A stretch of 64,000 nt of DNA from Halothiobacillaceae bacterium (GTDB taxonomy: Bacteria; Pseudomonadota; Gammaproteobacteria; Halothiobacillales; Halothiobacillaceae), in assembly GCA_028696185.1 (NCBI GenBank), contig JAQVHL010000001.1:1-64000 (forward strand), written 5' to 3'. Below are positions 43,210 through 52,567 of this stretch, one piece after another (the first letter of the stretch is position 1; every line of letters begins with the position of its first letter). The position numbers were made by a program, and so were the translations under genes. The notes below the pieces were generated by a model. That model did no database searches. It was not told where the DNA came from and saw nothing but the letters and a program-made list of their open reading frames with translations.

Positions 43210-45978
43210 ATGAGCGCATCGCATCCCGACCTGATTCTGGTGGACGGATCGTCCTTTCTGTTCCGTGCCTTCCATGCCCTGCCGCCGCTCACCACGCGTG
43301 ACGGGCGCCCTACCGGCGCCCTGCATGGGGTGGCCAACATGCTTAAGAAGCTCATGGCCGATGAGTCGCCCACCCATATGGCGGTGGTGTTCGATGCCCC
43401 CGGCCCCACCTTTCGCGATGAAATCTATCCCGAGTACAAGGCCCACCGCCCGCCCATGCCCGAGGATCTGCGTGTGCAGATCGAGCCTCTGCATGCCCTT
43501 GTGCGAGCCATGGGGCTGCCCCTGCTGCTCGAATCCGGCGTGGAGGCGGACGACGTGATTGCCACGCTGGCGCGGCAGGCGGTGAAGGCGGGGCATACGG
43601 TGATGATTGCCTCATCGGACAAGGATCTGGCTCAGCTGGTCGGCCCGCGCATTGTGTTGGTGGATACCATGCAGGGGCGTCGGCTGGACGAGGCTGGGGT
43701 GCTGGAGAAGTTCGGCGTGCCGCCTGAGCGGATGGTCGATTACCTGACCCTGGTGGGGGACAGTGTGGACAACGTGCCGGGCGTGTCGGGCTGCGGGCCG
43801 AAGACCGCGCAGAAATGGCTGAGCCAGTACGGTTCGCTGGATACGCTGGTGGCGCGCGCGGACGAGGTGGGGGGAAAGATCGGCGAGCGTCTGCGCGAAA
43901 GCCTGTCCAGTCTGCCTTTGTCGCGCGAGCTTGTGACGGTGCGCGAGGATGTGCCGCTGCCGCTGGGGCCGGATGATCTGCGTGTGCGCGAGCCTGAACG
44001 CGAGGCGCTGCTGGCGCTGTGTCGCGAGTACGGGCTCAACAGTTGGCTGCGTCAGCTCGAAGGCGTGTCGGAGAAGCAGGTGGCGCCCGTCGCCCCCGCA
44101 GACGACCTGTTCGCGGAAACGCCGTCTCCTGTGCATGAGGCAGAGGGCGCATCAAGGGAGCTACAGGCGCGCGCGGCCTATGCACTCATCGACAGCGAAG
44201 CCGCCCTGGCGCACTGGCTGGCCCGTCTCATGGCCGCGCCGCAGGTGGCGCTGGATACCGAAACCAGTGATTTGAACTATCTGGATGCGCGTATTGTTGG
44301 TTTGTCCTTCGCCGTGGCGCCGGGGGAGGCGGCCTATCTGCCCCTGGCGCACGAGGGGGAGCCGCGCCCCGTGCAGTTGCCGCTTGAGCCGACGCTGGCG
44401 CGCCTGCGCCCCTGGCTGGAGGATGAGCGTCATCTAAAGGTGCTGCAGAATGCCAAGTACGACGCGCATGTGTTTGCCAACCATGGCATTACGCTGGCGG
44501 GGGTCGTGCATGACTCGATGCTCGAATCCTATGTGCTCGACTCCACCGCGACCCGGCACAATATGGACAGTCTGGCGGCCCGTTACCTGGGCTGGACCAC
44601 ACTCAGTTATGAGGATGTGGCGGGCAAGGGCGCGAAACAGATTCCATTTTCCCGTGTGCCCGTGGATGTGGCGCGGGCCTATGCCGGCGAGGATGCCGAC
44701 GTGACCCTGCGTCTGCATGAGACACTCTGGCCTCAGCTTGAAGCCCTGCCGGGTTTGCGTGCCGTGTATGAAACGCTGGAAATGCCCCTGATATCGGTAT
44801 TGCAGAAGATGGAGCGTGCGGGCGTACTGATCGACGCGGCGGGTCTGATGACGCAGGGGCACTGGCTGGGCGAACGCCTGGCGCAGATCGAGCGTCAGGC
44901 GCACGAGGTGGCCGGACGGGCTTTCAATCTGGCCTCGCCCAAGCAGCTGCAGGTCCTCCTGTTCGAGGAGCTGGGCCTGAAGCCCGGTCAGCGCACCGCG
45001 ACCGGTCAGGCTTCAACCAACGAGGAGGCGCTGGAAGAGCTGGCCGAGCACCATCCGCTGCCCCGGTTGATCCTAGAACACCGTGCACTGGCAAAGCTCA
45101 AGTCCACCTATGTCGACCGCTTGCCCGCGCAGATTCATCCGCGCACCGGGCGCGTCCACACCTCGTATCATCAGGCGGTGACTTCCACCGGGCGGCTTTC
45201 CTCTTCCGATCCCAATCTGCAGAACATTCCGGCGCGCACGCCAGAGGGGCGTCGCATCCGGCAGGCGTTCATCGCCCCGCCAGGGGCCGTTCTGCTGTCC
45301 GCTGACTATTCACAGATCGAGCTGCGCATCATGGCGCATCTGTCCGGCGATGAGGGGCTGTTGCGCGCGTTCGCTGAAGGGCGGGACATCCATCGCGCCA
45401 CCGCTGCGGAAGTCTTCGCCGTCGATGAAAGTCAGGTGGGTGCCGACCAGCGCCGTGCCGCCAAGGCGATCAATTTTGGCCTGATCTATGGCATGTCCGC
45501 CTTTGGCCTCGCGCGGCAGCTCGGTATCGGTCGCAACGAGGCGCAGGCTTATGTGGAGCGCTATTTCGAACGCTACCCCGGCGTGCTTGCCTATATGGAC
45601 CGCACACGCGAACAAGCGCGAGCCCAGGGCTTTGTCGAAACGGTGGACGGACGTCGCCTGTATCTGCCGGAGATACGCTCACGCAATGCACAGCGCCGTC
45701 AGTACGCCGAACGCACGGCGATCAATGCGCCGATGCAGGGCACGGCCGCTGACATCATCAAGCGCGCCATGATCGACATCGATGCCTGGTTGACGCAAAG
45801 CGGTGCGCCGGCACGCATGATTATGCAGGTGCATGACGAACTGGTCTTTGAGGTCGATGCGGCCCATGTCGATGAGCTGCGGGAGCAGATCACCCGACGG
45901 ATGAGCGCTGCGGCCGGTCTGTCGGTGCCGCTCACCGTGGAGGTGGGGGTGGGGGATAACTGGGATGCCGCGCATTGA
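43210..45978 (+). CDS. polA: DNA polymerase I
   Basis: Predicted 922-residue enzyme (E. coli 928) for Okazaki fragment processing and repair. The 5'-nuclease domain covers about 1-290 (LILVDGSSFLFRAFHALPPL, ESGVEADDVIATLA, GDSVDNVPGVSGCGPKTA). The proofreading domain is probably active: DTET with Asp at about 349, and HDSMLESYVLDSTATRHNMD. The polymerase domain has ADYSQIELRIMAHLSGDE (motif A), RRAAKAINFGLIYGMS (motif B) and MQVHDELVFEV (motif C). It is divergent from the LOG-family gene with about 115 bases between. Confidence 0.97.
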   Translation: MSASHPDLILVDGSSFLFRAFHALPPLTTRDGRPTGALHGVANMLKKLMADESPTHMAVVFDAPGPTFRDEIYPEYKAHRPPMPEDLRVQIEPLHALVRAMGLPLLLESGVEADDVIATLARQAVKAGHTVMIASSDKDLAQLVGPRIVLVDTMQGRRLDEAGVLEKFGVPPERMVDYLTLVGDSVDNVPGVSGCGPKTAQKWLSQYGSLDTLVARADEVGGKIGERLRESLSSLPLSRELVTVREDVPLPLGPDDLRVREPEREALLALCREYGLNSWLRQLEGVSEKQVAPVAPADDLFAETPSPVHEAEGASRELQARAAYALIDSEAALAHWLARLMAAPQVALDTETSDLNYLDARIVGLSFAVAPGEAAYLPLAHEGEPRPVQLPLEPTLARLRPWLEDERHLKVLQNAKYDAHVFANHGITLAGVVHDSMLESYVLDSTATRHNMDSLAARYLGWTTLSYEDVAGKGAKQIPFSRVPVDVARAYAGEDADVTLRLHETLWPQLEALPGLRAVYETLEMPLISVLQKMERAGVLIDAAGLMTQGHWLGERLAQIERQAHEVAGRAFNLASPKQLQVLLFEELGLKPGQRTATGQASTNEEALEELAEHHPLPRLILEHRALAKLKSTYVDRLPAQIHPRTGRVHTSYHQAVTSTGRLSSSDPNLQNIPARTPEGRRIRQAFIAPPGAVLLSADYSQIELRIMAHLSGDEGLLRAFAEGRDIHRATAAEVFAVDESQVGADQRRAAKAINFGLIYGMSAFGLARQLGIGRNEAQAYVERYFERYPGVLAYMDRTREQARAQGFVETVDGRRLYLPEIRSRNAQRRQYAERTAINAPMQGTAADIIKRAMIDIDAWLTQSGAPARMIMQVHDELVFEVDAAHVDELREQITRRMSAAAGLSVPLTVEVGVGDNWDAAH

Positions 45979-46040
45979 CCGGGGCACGACGCCTCTGGCG
46001 TGCGTCCCGGCAGGGCGGGTGTGATGCTGGATGAGGGGGT

Positions 46041-46067
46041 TGACCGAGGTTTATTGTTGCTCGGTCA
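46041..46067. repeat. 8-bp inverted repeat between polA and the GGDEF/EAL gene
   Basis: TGACCGAG (46041-46048) and CTCGGTCA (46060-46067) form a perfect stem over the stop codon of the minus-strand gene. An imperfect GC-rich hairpin also follows the polA stop at about 45979-46010. Neither has a T tract, so a terminator role for the converging genes is only possible. Confidence 0.45.
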
Positions 46068-48603
46068 GACTGTAGGTTGGCAGGCGGCTCTTGAGGAACA
46101 CGCCGTCCCAGTACTCCTCGGGTTGCGGGCGGTCAAAGAAGAAGCCCTGGAAGAGTAGCTGGTTGTCGAACTGACGCAGGAACTGAATCTGTTCGGTGCT
46201 TTCCACGCCCTCGACCACGACTTCCAGCTCCAGGCTGCGCGAGAGCGCGAGGATCGAGCTCAGCAGCTTGACGGCTTCCTCGTCGCGGGGGATGCCGTTG
46301 AGGAAGGCACGGTCAACCTTGACCTTGTTCACGGGAAGTCGGGCGAGGTTGGCCAGCGAGGAGTAGCCGGTGCCGAAATCGTCGATGGCGAAGGTGAAGC
46401 CGTGCATTGCCATTTCGGTCAATCGATCCTGAACCAGCTCCAGGCTTTCCATCAAACCGGTTTCGGTGATTTCCAGCAGCAGGCTGCTGGGCGGAATACC
46501 CACCTCCTTGACCGTTTCGGTGAAGAACTTCAGCAGATCGTCCTGCATCAGGTGACGCGGTGCGATGTTGATGGACATGAACAGCTCGGCCTTGAGCTGG
46601 CGGCGCCAGCGCTTGAGTCGTTCGCAGGCGTGACGGGTCACCCACTCGGTGAGTTTGATAATGAAGCCGCTTTCTTCGGCGATGGGGATGAAATCAGCGG
46701 GGGAAACCATGCCGTGGCCGGGCCGGTTCCAGCGGATCAAGGTCTCGAAGCCGACCAGCTGTCCGTTGGCCGCGCGGATCAGCGGCTGGAAGTAAAGCTC
46801 GAACTCGTTATGCGCCAGGGCCTTCTCCAGGCTGTTCTGGATGTCGAAGCGCAGCTGTGCATTGCTGTGCAGGCTTTCGGCATACAGTCTCAGCTGGCCC
46901 CCTCCTCCGCGCTTGGCCTGGGCCAGGGCGGATTCAGCGGCCTTGAGTGCGTCGTCCAAATTGGCGCCATCCTGCGGGTAGATTGCGCCGCCGATGCTGG
47001 CGCTGATGCGGAAGCGATAGCCCTGGACCTCAATGTGGCTTTCGAAGCAGGACTGAACGATTTCTGCCGCTTTGCGGACAACTTTTTCTGCTTGCTCGGT
47101 GAGCTCCACATCGGGCAGTAGCAGGGCAAATTCGTCCCCGCCGATACGTGCCAGCCCCTTGCCGTTGGGGAGTGCCTCCTGCAGGCGGCGGGCCACTTCA
47201 CGCAGTACATCGTCGCCACGGGCGTGGCCCAGAGCGTCATTGACTGCGCGGAATCGATCCAGGCCGACAAGAATCAATCCGGTCGGGCGCGAGCCGATTT
47301 CGTTCAGGCGACGGTTGCTCACCTCCAGGAAGGTGGCGCGGTTGAGCAAGTCGGTCGTCGCGTCCTTCTGGGAAAGCTGGACAACCTGTTGCTGGGCCTG
47401 ACGCAGCGCACTGATGTCGCTGATGAGCATGAAGCGATGCCGGGTATGCGTTTGCGCATCCGGCATTTCACGCACACTCGCCAGCGCGGTGAAGTGCGAG
47501 CCGTTGCGGCGTACGAAGCGCAGCTCGCCGCGCCAGTGCCCGCTCACGGTGACCTCGCGGCTCAATGCGGAGAAAGCCTGGGTGTCATCCGGGAAGAGGA
47601 TTTTCTGCAGGTCTTGTTTGAGGACGAGCTCGGGGGCGGCCTCGAACAGACGGGTGAAGGCCGAGTTCACCCGGAGGATACGAAAATCCTGGTCGCAGAG
47701 CACAACGGCTTCGTCGACGTTTTCGAACAGAGAGGCCGTCAGGCGCAGCTCGGTTTCGGCGGCCAGCCGCTGCGCCATCTCGTTTTCGAATTTCTCGGTG
47801 GTTTTGCGCGCTTTGTCGTAGGCCGAGTCCAGCCGGACCAGTGCGGCCTTGAATTGCTGCATGGCATTGGCCAGGCGGCCGATGCTGTCGCGGCGTCCGA
47901 GGTTAGGGATTTTGGCCTGCCGGTCGCCTCCCGCGAGGCGCAGGGCCAGCGAGGCAAGCTGGTTGATCGGGCGCGACAGGGCATAGCCGACAATGAGCAT
48001 CAGCAGGCCCTGGACGGCGACGAAGGCGATGAGGATGCTCCACAGCTGATCGGATTGGGTCCGCGTAGCCTGGGTGATTTCCGCCATGTCCTGGCGGGCA
48101 ATCCGGGTCGTGGCCTGGTACAGCGCGTCGAGGCTGGGACCAACGCTGTCGGTATTGAGCTGGGCCAGTTGTTGGGCCAGAGCGGTGGGCGTTTCCTTCT
48201 GGGTGGGCAGGGTCTTGAAGGCATTTTCCACCGCAAGGCGGTATTTCACCAGGTTGTCGAGCACGGCCTGCGTGGCGGGCGCCTCGCGGTAGCGCAGGCT
48301 TTCCAGTGCGCGGTCGCTTTTCAGGCCGCTCTCAACCTGCTGGATACCCAGGAGCAGTGCGGCGTAATCCATGTGGCTGCCGGGACGTGCCTGGGCCAGG
48401 GTGTCGATGATTTTCCGCTGTTGCTGGTCGTAATTTTGCCGCAGGGTGTTGACGGCTTCCTGGGTTTCGAGCAGCTCACCGCCTATGCGGTTGAGCACCC
48501 CGTCGCCCTGCTTGATGCCATCAATGGCGTACATCACCAGTCCCGCGCTCAGCGCGGCCTGAATCAGGAAGAAGAAGAAAATCTGCAGTGGAAGTAAGGG
48601 CAT
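46051..48603 (-). CDS. GGDEF/EAL c-di-GMP protein with PAS domain
   Basis: Predicted 850-residue inner-membrane signalling protein. TM1 lies at about 8-28, a helical periplasmic region follows, TM2 lies at about 190-212 and then a HAMP-like linker, PAS (about 285-400), GGDEF (about 415-580) and EAL (about 600-840). GGDEF is intact, but the residues where an RxxD I-site would lie read PNGK. The EAL motif is ETL, keeping the catalytic Glu; DDFGTGYSSL and the Lys of VNKVKVD are present, so phosphodiesterase activity is likely. It starts four bases after the HIT gene, in an operon with motA-motB. Confidence 0.9.
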   Translation of the reverse strand: MPLLPLQIFFFFLIQAALSAGLVMYAIDGIKQGDGVLNRIGGELLETQEAVNTLRQNYDQQQRKIIDTLAQARPGSHMDYAALLLGIQQVESGLKSDRALESLRYREAPATQAVLDNLVKYRLAVENAFKTLPTQKETPTALAQQLAQLNTDSVGPSLDALYQATTRIARQDMAEITQATRTQSDQLWSILIAFVAVQGLLMLIVGYALSRPINQLASLALRLAGGDRQAKIPNLGRRDSIGRLANAMQQFKAALVRLDSAYDKARKTTEKFENEMAQRLAAETELRLTASLFENVDEAVVLCDQDFRILRVNSAFTRLFEAAPELVLKQDLQKILFPDDTQAFSALSREVTVSGHWRGELRFVRRNGSHFTALASVREMPDAQTHTRHRFMLISDISALRQAQQQVVQLSQKDATTDLLNRATFLEVSNRRLNEIGSRPTGLILVGLDRFRAVNDALGHARGDDVLREVARRLQEALPNGKGLARIGGDEFALLLPDVELTEQAEKVVRKAAEIVQSCFESHIEVQGYRFRISASIGGAIYPQDGANLDDALKAAESALAQAKRGGGGQLRLYAESLHSNAQLRFDIQNSLEKALAHNEFELYFQPLIRAANGQLVGFETLIRWNRPGHGMVSPADFIPIAEESGFIIKLTEWVTRHACERLKRWRRQLKAELFMSINIAPRHLMQDDLLKFFTETVKEVGIPPSSLLLEITETGLMESLELVQDRLTEMAMHGFTFAIDDFGTGYSSLANLARLPVNKVKVDRAFLNGIPRDEEAVKLLSSILALSRSLELEVVVEGVESTEQIQFLRQFDNQLLFQGFFFDRPQPEEYWDGVFLKSRLPTYSLTEQQ

Positions 48604-48607
48604 GGCT

Positions 48608-49066
48608 TCAGCTGGTTCCTTGCGTCGGCGTTAATCCATTACAGGCCAGTGTAGCCTGCATGGCGTGAATTTGCGCTTGCGCGGCGTCCGGGTCAAGCGG
48701 AATCGTGGGGAATCGCCCCCAGACCGGGTGCGGCCAACTGGCGTCGCTGCGGTGGCGCGCGATGTGGTGAACATGCAATTGGGGGACAATATTGCCCAGC
48801 ACGGCGATGTTGAGCTTGTCAGGTGTGTGCAGCGTATGCAGCGCTTGAGCCAGCGCACGCGATTCGCGCATAAGTTGTCCCAGCTGGGGCTCGTCGAGGT
48901 CGTGCAGCTCGCTCAGTCCGCCCAGGCGCGGGATCAGCAGATACCACGGGTAGCGTGACTCGTTGATACGGCGCAGTTCGCACAGGGGGAAGTGTCCGAC
49001 CGGCAGCGAGTCGGCAGCCAGTTGCGGGTGCAGTGTGTATCCAGGCATGTCATCCGGCGTGTTCAT
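48608..49066 (-). CDS. HIT-family nucleotide hydrolase-like protein
   Basis: Predicted 152-residue cytoplasmic HIT protein. The core GNIVPQLHVHHIARHRSDASWPHPVWG matches a proteobacterial HIT subfamily in which the triad reads HVHHI rather than HxHxH; the presumed catalytic middle His is present. N-terminal part CELRRINESRYPWYLLIPR fits the HIT strand region. HIT enzymes cleave nucleoside phosphoramidates or dinucleotides; the substrate is unknown. It overlaps the motB-like gene by ATGA (49063-49066), an unusual partner. Confidence 0.88.
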   Translation of the reverse strand: MNTPDDMPGYTLHPQLAADSLPVGHFPLCELRRINESRYPWYLLIPRLGGLSELHDLDEPQLGQLMRESRALAQALHTLHTPDKLNIAVLGNIVPQLHVHHIARHRSDASWPHPVWGRFPTIPLDPDAAQAQIHAMQATLACNGLTPTQGTS

Positions 49067-50070
49067 GAGTTTTCCCCGGTTTGCAGGTGCAGAACGAGAT
49101 TGACACGCCGGTTTGCGGCGCGGCCTTCAGCGGTCGCGTTGTCGGCCACGGGGCGGGTGTCGGCATAGCCCACGGCGCGCAGGCGGGCGGGGGTGATGCC
49201 TTGCGCAATCAGATAGCGCAGTACGGCGGTGGCGCGACCGCTGGAAAGTTCCCAGTTCGAGGCAAAGCGTACGTTCTGGATCGGGGTGCTGTCGGTGTGT
49301 CCTTCAATGGAAATGCGGTAATCGTCTTCGTCCAGGGTACGGGCGATGCCTTGCAGCAGTGCAGCGCCTTCGTCGGAGAGGCGGGCGGCGCCGGGGGGGA
49401 AGAGGATATTGTCACGGATCTGCAGGTTGATCTGGCCTTTGGTCATCGTGACGCTGACTTGATCGCCCATGGCTTCCAGCTTGCGTTTGAGAGCAAGTTC
49501 GGCCTCGCTGGGGCCTGATGGGGGTTCCGGCGGGGCAGGAAGAGGGGGAACGCCCGTGGCTGGGGTAAGTACGGGGGAGGGGCTGGGCAGGGATGAGCTT
49601 TCCGGCTGGGTGGGCAGCGGGAGGGGCGACTGGCTGATTTCGCCCTGGGCGCTGGGCGTGATGGCGCCCTGTCCCTTTTCGCTGGCGGAGCTGGGGCTTT
49701 CGCTGGGTATCTCGGTGACCGTGCTTTCACTGATCGGACTGCTCTCCTTGGCTTTTCCCTCCATGCCGGGGACCGGCGCGCCAGTGTAGCGGTCAGGCTC
49801 GAAGCTGGCGTAGGCCACCAGGACCACGAACAGCGTCAGCAAGAGGGTTTTCAGATCGACCATGGTCAACAGCCAATGGGCGTTGTCGTCCTCTTCCGCA
49901 CGCGGGTCATGCTCCCAGGCATCGACCCAGGGGCGGTTGCGCGAGCGCTGCTTGGATACTTCTTCCAGCCGGGCGAGGGTTTCCTGCACGCTTTCCTCGC
50001 GCGGAGCGGGTTTTTCCCGGCGGGGCAGGCCGGTGGGCGACTCCCCCCCCTTGATGGGCTGGTCGCTCAT
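49063..50070 (-). CDS. stator protein MotB/MotD (OmpA-like peptidoglycan-binding)
   Basis: Predicted 335-residue flagellar-type stator subunit. A basic, charged cytoplasmic N-terminus of about 65 residues precedes one transmembrane helix (about 68-90), with Asp72 at the position of the essential proton/sodium-binding Asp. A long Pro/Ser-rich periplasmic linker (about 95-200) and an OmpA-like domain (about 205-330: ISIEGHTDSTPIQN, NWELSSGRA, RRVNLVL) follow. The N-terminus and linker are longer than in E. coli MotB (308). It overlaps both motA and the HIT gene. Confidence 0.9.
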   Translation of the reverse strand: MSDQPIKGGESPTGLPRREKPAPREESVQETLARLEEVSKQRSRNRPWVDAWEHDPRAEEDDNAHWLLTMVDLKTLLLTLFVVLVAYASFEPDRYTGAPVPGMEGKAKESSPISESTVTEIPSESPSSASEKGQGAITPSAQGEISQSPLPLPTQPESSSLPSPSPVLTPATGVPPLPAPPEPPSGPSEAELALKRKLEAMGDQVSVTMTKGQINLQIRDNILFPPGAARLSDEGAALLQGIARTLDEDDYRISIEGHTDSTPIQNVRFASNWELSSGRATAVLRYLIAQGITPARLRAVGYADTRPVADNATAEGRAANRRVNLVLHLQTGENS

Positions 50071-50915
50071 GGGGCGCGTCGCGTGCCTGTGCTGCCGGCG
50101 GGGGCCGACGGTCGTCCTGCGCCCGTGCCTGTCGCGCCCTGGCTGGGATCGCTCAGATCATCTTCGTGCTGGGCCAGGAAGGATTGCAGCGTTTCGCGGA
50201 TGAAGGCCGGGCTGCGTTGCTGCTTCATCATCAGTACGCCTTCGAGCATCATGTTCATGAGCATGACGCGCTGTTCGGTACGGCGTTCCAGCTTGAGGGC
50301 CACCGGTTTGAAGAACATATTGGCCAGCAGGATGCCATACAGAGTAGTGATGAGTGCCAGGGCCATGTTGCGGCCGATCTGCTCGAAACCGGCCGTGTCC
50401 ATGGCGTACAGCATGTTGATCAGGCCCAGCAGGGTTCCCAGCATGCCAAATGCGGGGGCAAAGGCCGCCATGGTACGGAAGATCTGTGCTTCAGCGCGTT
50501 CGCGGGCGCGCATGCGCGCGATGCGCCATTGCATGAGCGTGAGGATGTCCTCGGTGTTCGCGCCGTCGATGACCATCTGCATGCCGGTGCGCAGGAAGGG
50601 GTTGCGGATCTGGTTCAGCCGCTGGTCGGCCTTGTTGATCTCGCCGCGAAAGCGCAGCTTGGCCACTTCGGTGAGCTCGTCGATGTCGCGCTTGGCATAC
50701 AGCTGCTCGTTGCGCAGCACGATCAGGAATACGCGGAATACCGCGATGACTTCATTGAGGGGATAGCTGATGAAGGTGGCTGCCAGCGTGCCGCCAACCA
50801 CCAGCATCAGGCCGGGGATATTGATGAATATCGACAGATTGTCGGACGACAGCACAATGGCGCCAAAGACCATCACGAGGCCGCCGATCATTCCGATGAT
50901 CGTCGATGGATTCAT
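50067..50915 (-). CDS. motA: stator protein MotA/PomA
   Basis: Predicted 282-residue inner-membrane ion-channel subunit of a flagellar-type motor. Four membrane segments: about 5-23, 32-50, 150-172 and 186-203. Conserved prolines are in FAPAFGMLGTLLG and FFKPVALKLE, and charged torque residues are in the cytoplasmic loop (RMRARERAEAQIFR). The C-terminal tail is Gly/Ser/Thr-rich. I chose the ATG at 50915; the ATG at 50933 adds six residues. It overlaps motB by four bases and is divergent from tatD across 39 bases. Confidence 0.92.
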   Translation of the reverse strand: MNPSTIIGMIGGLVMVFGAIVLSSDNLSIFINIPGLMLVVGGTLAATFISYPLNEVIAVFRVFLIVLRNEQLYAKRDIDELTEVAKLRFRGEINKADQRLNQIRNPFLRTGMQMVIDGANTEDILTLMQWRIARMRARERAEAQIFRTMAAFAPAFGMLGTLLGLINMLYAMDTAGFEQIGRNMALALITTLYGILLANMFFKPVALKLERRTEQRVMLMNMMLEGVLMMKQQRSPAFIRETLQSFLAQHEDDLSDPSQGATGTGAGRPSAPAGSTGTRRAP

Positions 50916-50954
50916 GCTGCGCTGTCCGTTCATGCGGGGGGATGACGCTTGATT

Positions 50955-51749
50955 ATGCCGAGTCTGGACACGCATTGTCATCTGGACGATCCACGTTTCG
51001 TCCCGGATCTCGGTGCCGTACTGGAGCGCGCCGCCATCGCTGGGGTTAAAGACATCGTTGCGCCGGCCTCGGAGGAACGGCGCTGGCCGGCCTTGTACGC
51101 GCTGGCGGGGCGTGGGGGATGGCCGCGTGTGCATCCGGCCTTCGGCGTGCATCCGTGGTTTTTGCGTGAGGACGACAACCCCCATTCGCTGACGGAGCGC
51201 TTGTCCTGCGTGCTGGATGCTGCGGGCCACCGCGCGGTTGCAGTGGGGGAGGTTGGCCTCGATTTCTGGCCGGGCATGCCGGAGCACGGTGTGCAGGAGC
51301 GCCTGCTGCGCGCGCAGCTTGAACTTGCCCAGGCCCGTGACTTGCCGGTCATCCTGCATGCCCGGCGTAGTGAGGATCGTCTGGCGAAATGCCTGCGCGA
51401 CTATCCCGGTTTGCGTGGCGTCGTCCACGGCTTTACCGGAAGTGAGCAACAGGCCGAACGCTTTGTCGGGCTGGGTTTGCTGCTGGGGGTGGGTGGGGTG
51501 GTGACACGTCAGAGTGCGGACAGGCTGCGCCGGGTGTTTGCCGCGGTGCCGGTGGATCGGGTGCTGATCGAGTCGGATGCGCCGGATCAGGCGCCATCCG
51601 CCCATGCCGGGCAGCGGAACGAGCCCGCCTTCATGGGCGAGACACTGGCTGTGCTGGCAAAAGATCGCGCCATGGATGCCTTGGCGCTGGCCGCGCTCCT
51701 GGACGACAATGCGCGGCGCCTTTTCAGGATCGACGGAGGAGCTCCATGA
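50955..51749 (+). CDS. tatD: TatD family metal-dependent hydrolase
   Basis: Predicted 264-residue TIM-barrel deoxyribonuclease-like enzyme. Metal ligands are visible in DTHCHLDD near the N-terminus, VAVGEVGLDFW (Glu/Asp), PVILHARRSEDRL, GVVHGFTGSEQQAERFVGLG and the late Asp in LIESDAP. TatD proteins have 3'-5' exonuclease or D-aminoacyl-tRNA deacylase activity. The ATG at 50955 is preferred over a TTG at 50949. It overlaps tcdA by ATGA at 51746-51749, so coupled to a tRNA-modification gene. Confidence 0.9.
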   Translation: MPSLDTHCHLDDPRFVPDLGAVLERAAIAGVKDIVAPASEERRWPALYALAGRGGWPRVHPAFGVHPWFLREDDNPHSLTERLSCVLDAAGHRAVAVGEVGLDFWPGMPEHGVQERLLRAQLELAQARDLPVILHARRSEDRLAKCLRDYPGLRGVVHGFTGSEQQAERFVGLGLLLGVGGVVTRQSADRLRRVFAAVPVDRVLIESDAPDQAPSAHAGQRNEPAFMGETLAVLAKDRAMDALALAALLDDNARRLFRIDGGAP

Positions 51750-52519
51750 GCGAGACGCACGATGACATCCCCGAAGACATGTCCGATGACATGCATGAGC
51801 GTACCCGCCTGCTGATCGGCGAGGAGGGGCTTGCGCGTCTGGCACGGGCGCATGTGCTGGTGGCGGGGCTGGGCGGCGTTGGCGGCGCCTGCGCGGAAGC
51901 GCTCTGCCGTGCGGGCGTGGGCCGCCTGAGCCTGCTGGATCACGATCATTTTTCCGCGTCCAACCTGAACCGGCAACTGCTCGCCACCCGCGAAGTGCTT
52001 GGGCGTGGCAAGGCCGAGGTGGCGGCCGAACGTCTGCGCAGCGTGCGCGAGGATGTCGTGCTGGAGGTGCGTGCGCAGTTCCTGCAGCCGGATGAGGCCG
52101 ATGGCCTGATGGCTGAAGGGCGTTTCGATGCCGTAGCCGACTGTATCGATTCGATTGCCTGCAAGGCGGCGCTGATCGCGGCCTGTCAGCGACAGGGCGT
52201 GCCGGTGTTCAGTAGCCTGGGCGCCGGTGGGCGTACCGACGTGAGCCAGGTTCGTGTCGGGCGGCTGGATAAGGTCGAGGGCTGCGGGCTGGGGCGCGAA
52301 TTGCGCAAGCGACTGCGCCGTCTGGAGCAGTCGCTGCGCGTGCCGGTCATCCACTCGACCGAGCCAGCGCGCGGCGCCCTGCCGCACCAGGCGAGCGGCA
52401 CGCCGGATAACCCCGGTCGACCGCGTGCGATCAATGGCACGATCAGCTACATGCCCAATCTGTTCGGCATGATGCTGGCGGGCGAGTTGCTGACGCGGCT
52501 TTTGAGCGAGCCCGCGTAG
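51746..52519 (+). CDS. tcdA: tRNA threonylcarbamoyladenosine dehydratase TcdA
   Basis: Predicted 257-residue E1-like enzyme that cyclises t6A to ct6A at tRNA position 37 using ATP. The nucleotide loop VAGLGGVGGACAEALCRAGVG (about 37-57), SLLDHDHFSASNLNRQL, AVADCIDSIACKAALI and SSLGAGGRTDVSQVRV are diagnostic of this ThiF-family group. The N-terminus has a 15-residue acidic extension rich in Asp and Met. It ends just before an intrinsic terminator and converges on the pyr genes. Confidence 0.93.
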   Translation: MSETHDDIPEDMSDDMHERTRLLIGEEGLARLARAHVLVAGLGGVGGACAEALCRAGVGRLSLLDHDHFSASNLNRQLLATREVLGRGKAEVAAERLRSVREDVVLEVRAQFLQPDEADGLMAEGRFDAVADCIDSIACKAALIAACQRQGVPVFSSLGAGGRTDVSQVRVGRLDKVEGCGLGRELRKRLRRLEQSLRVPVIHSTEPARGALPHQASGTPDNPGRPRAINGTISYMPNLFGMMLAGELLTRLLSEPA

Positions 52520-52532
52520 CGCGGCAACTGAC

Positions 52533-52552
52533 GGCCGCTTGCGGCTTTTTTT
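52533..52552 (+). terminator. intrinsic terminator after tcdA
   Basis: GCCG (52534-52537) pairs with CGGC (52542-52545) with loop CTTG and an extra G-T pair, followed by seven T at 52546-52552. Confidence 0.7.
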
Positions 52553-52567
52553 CCGGCTTGCTTTGGG

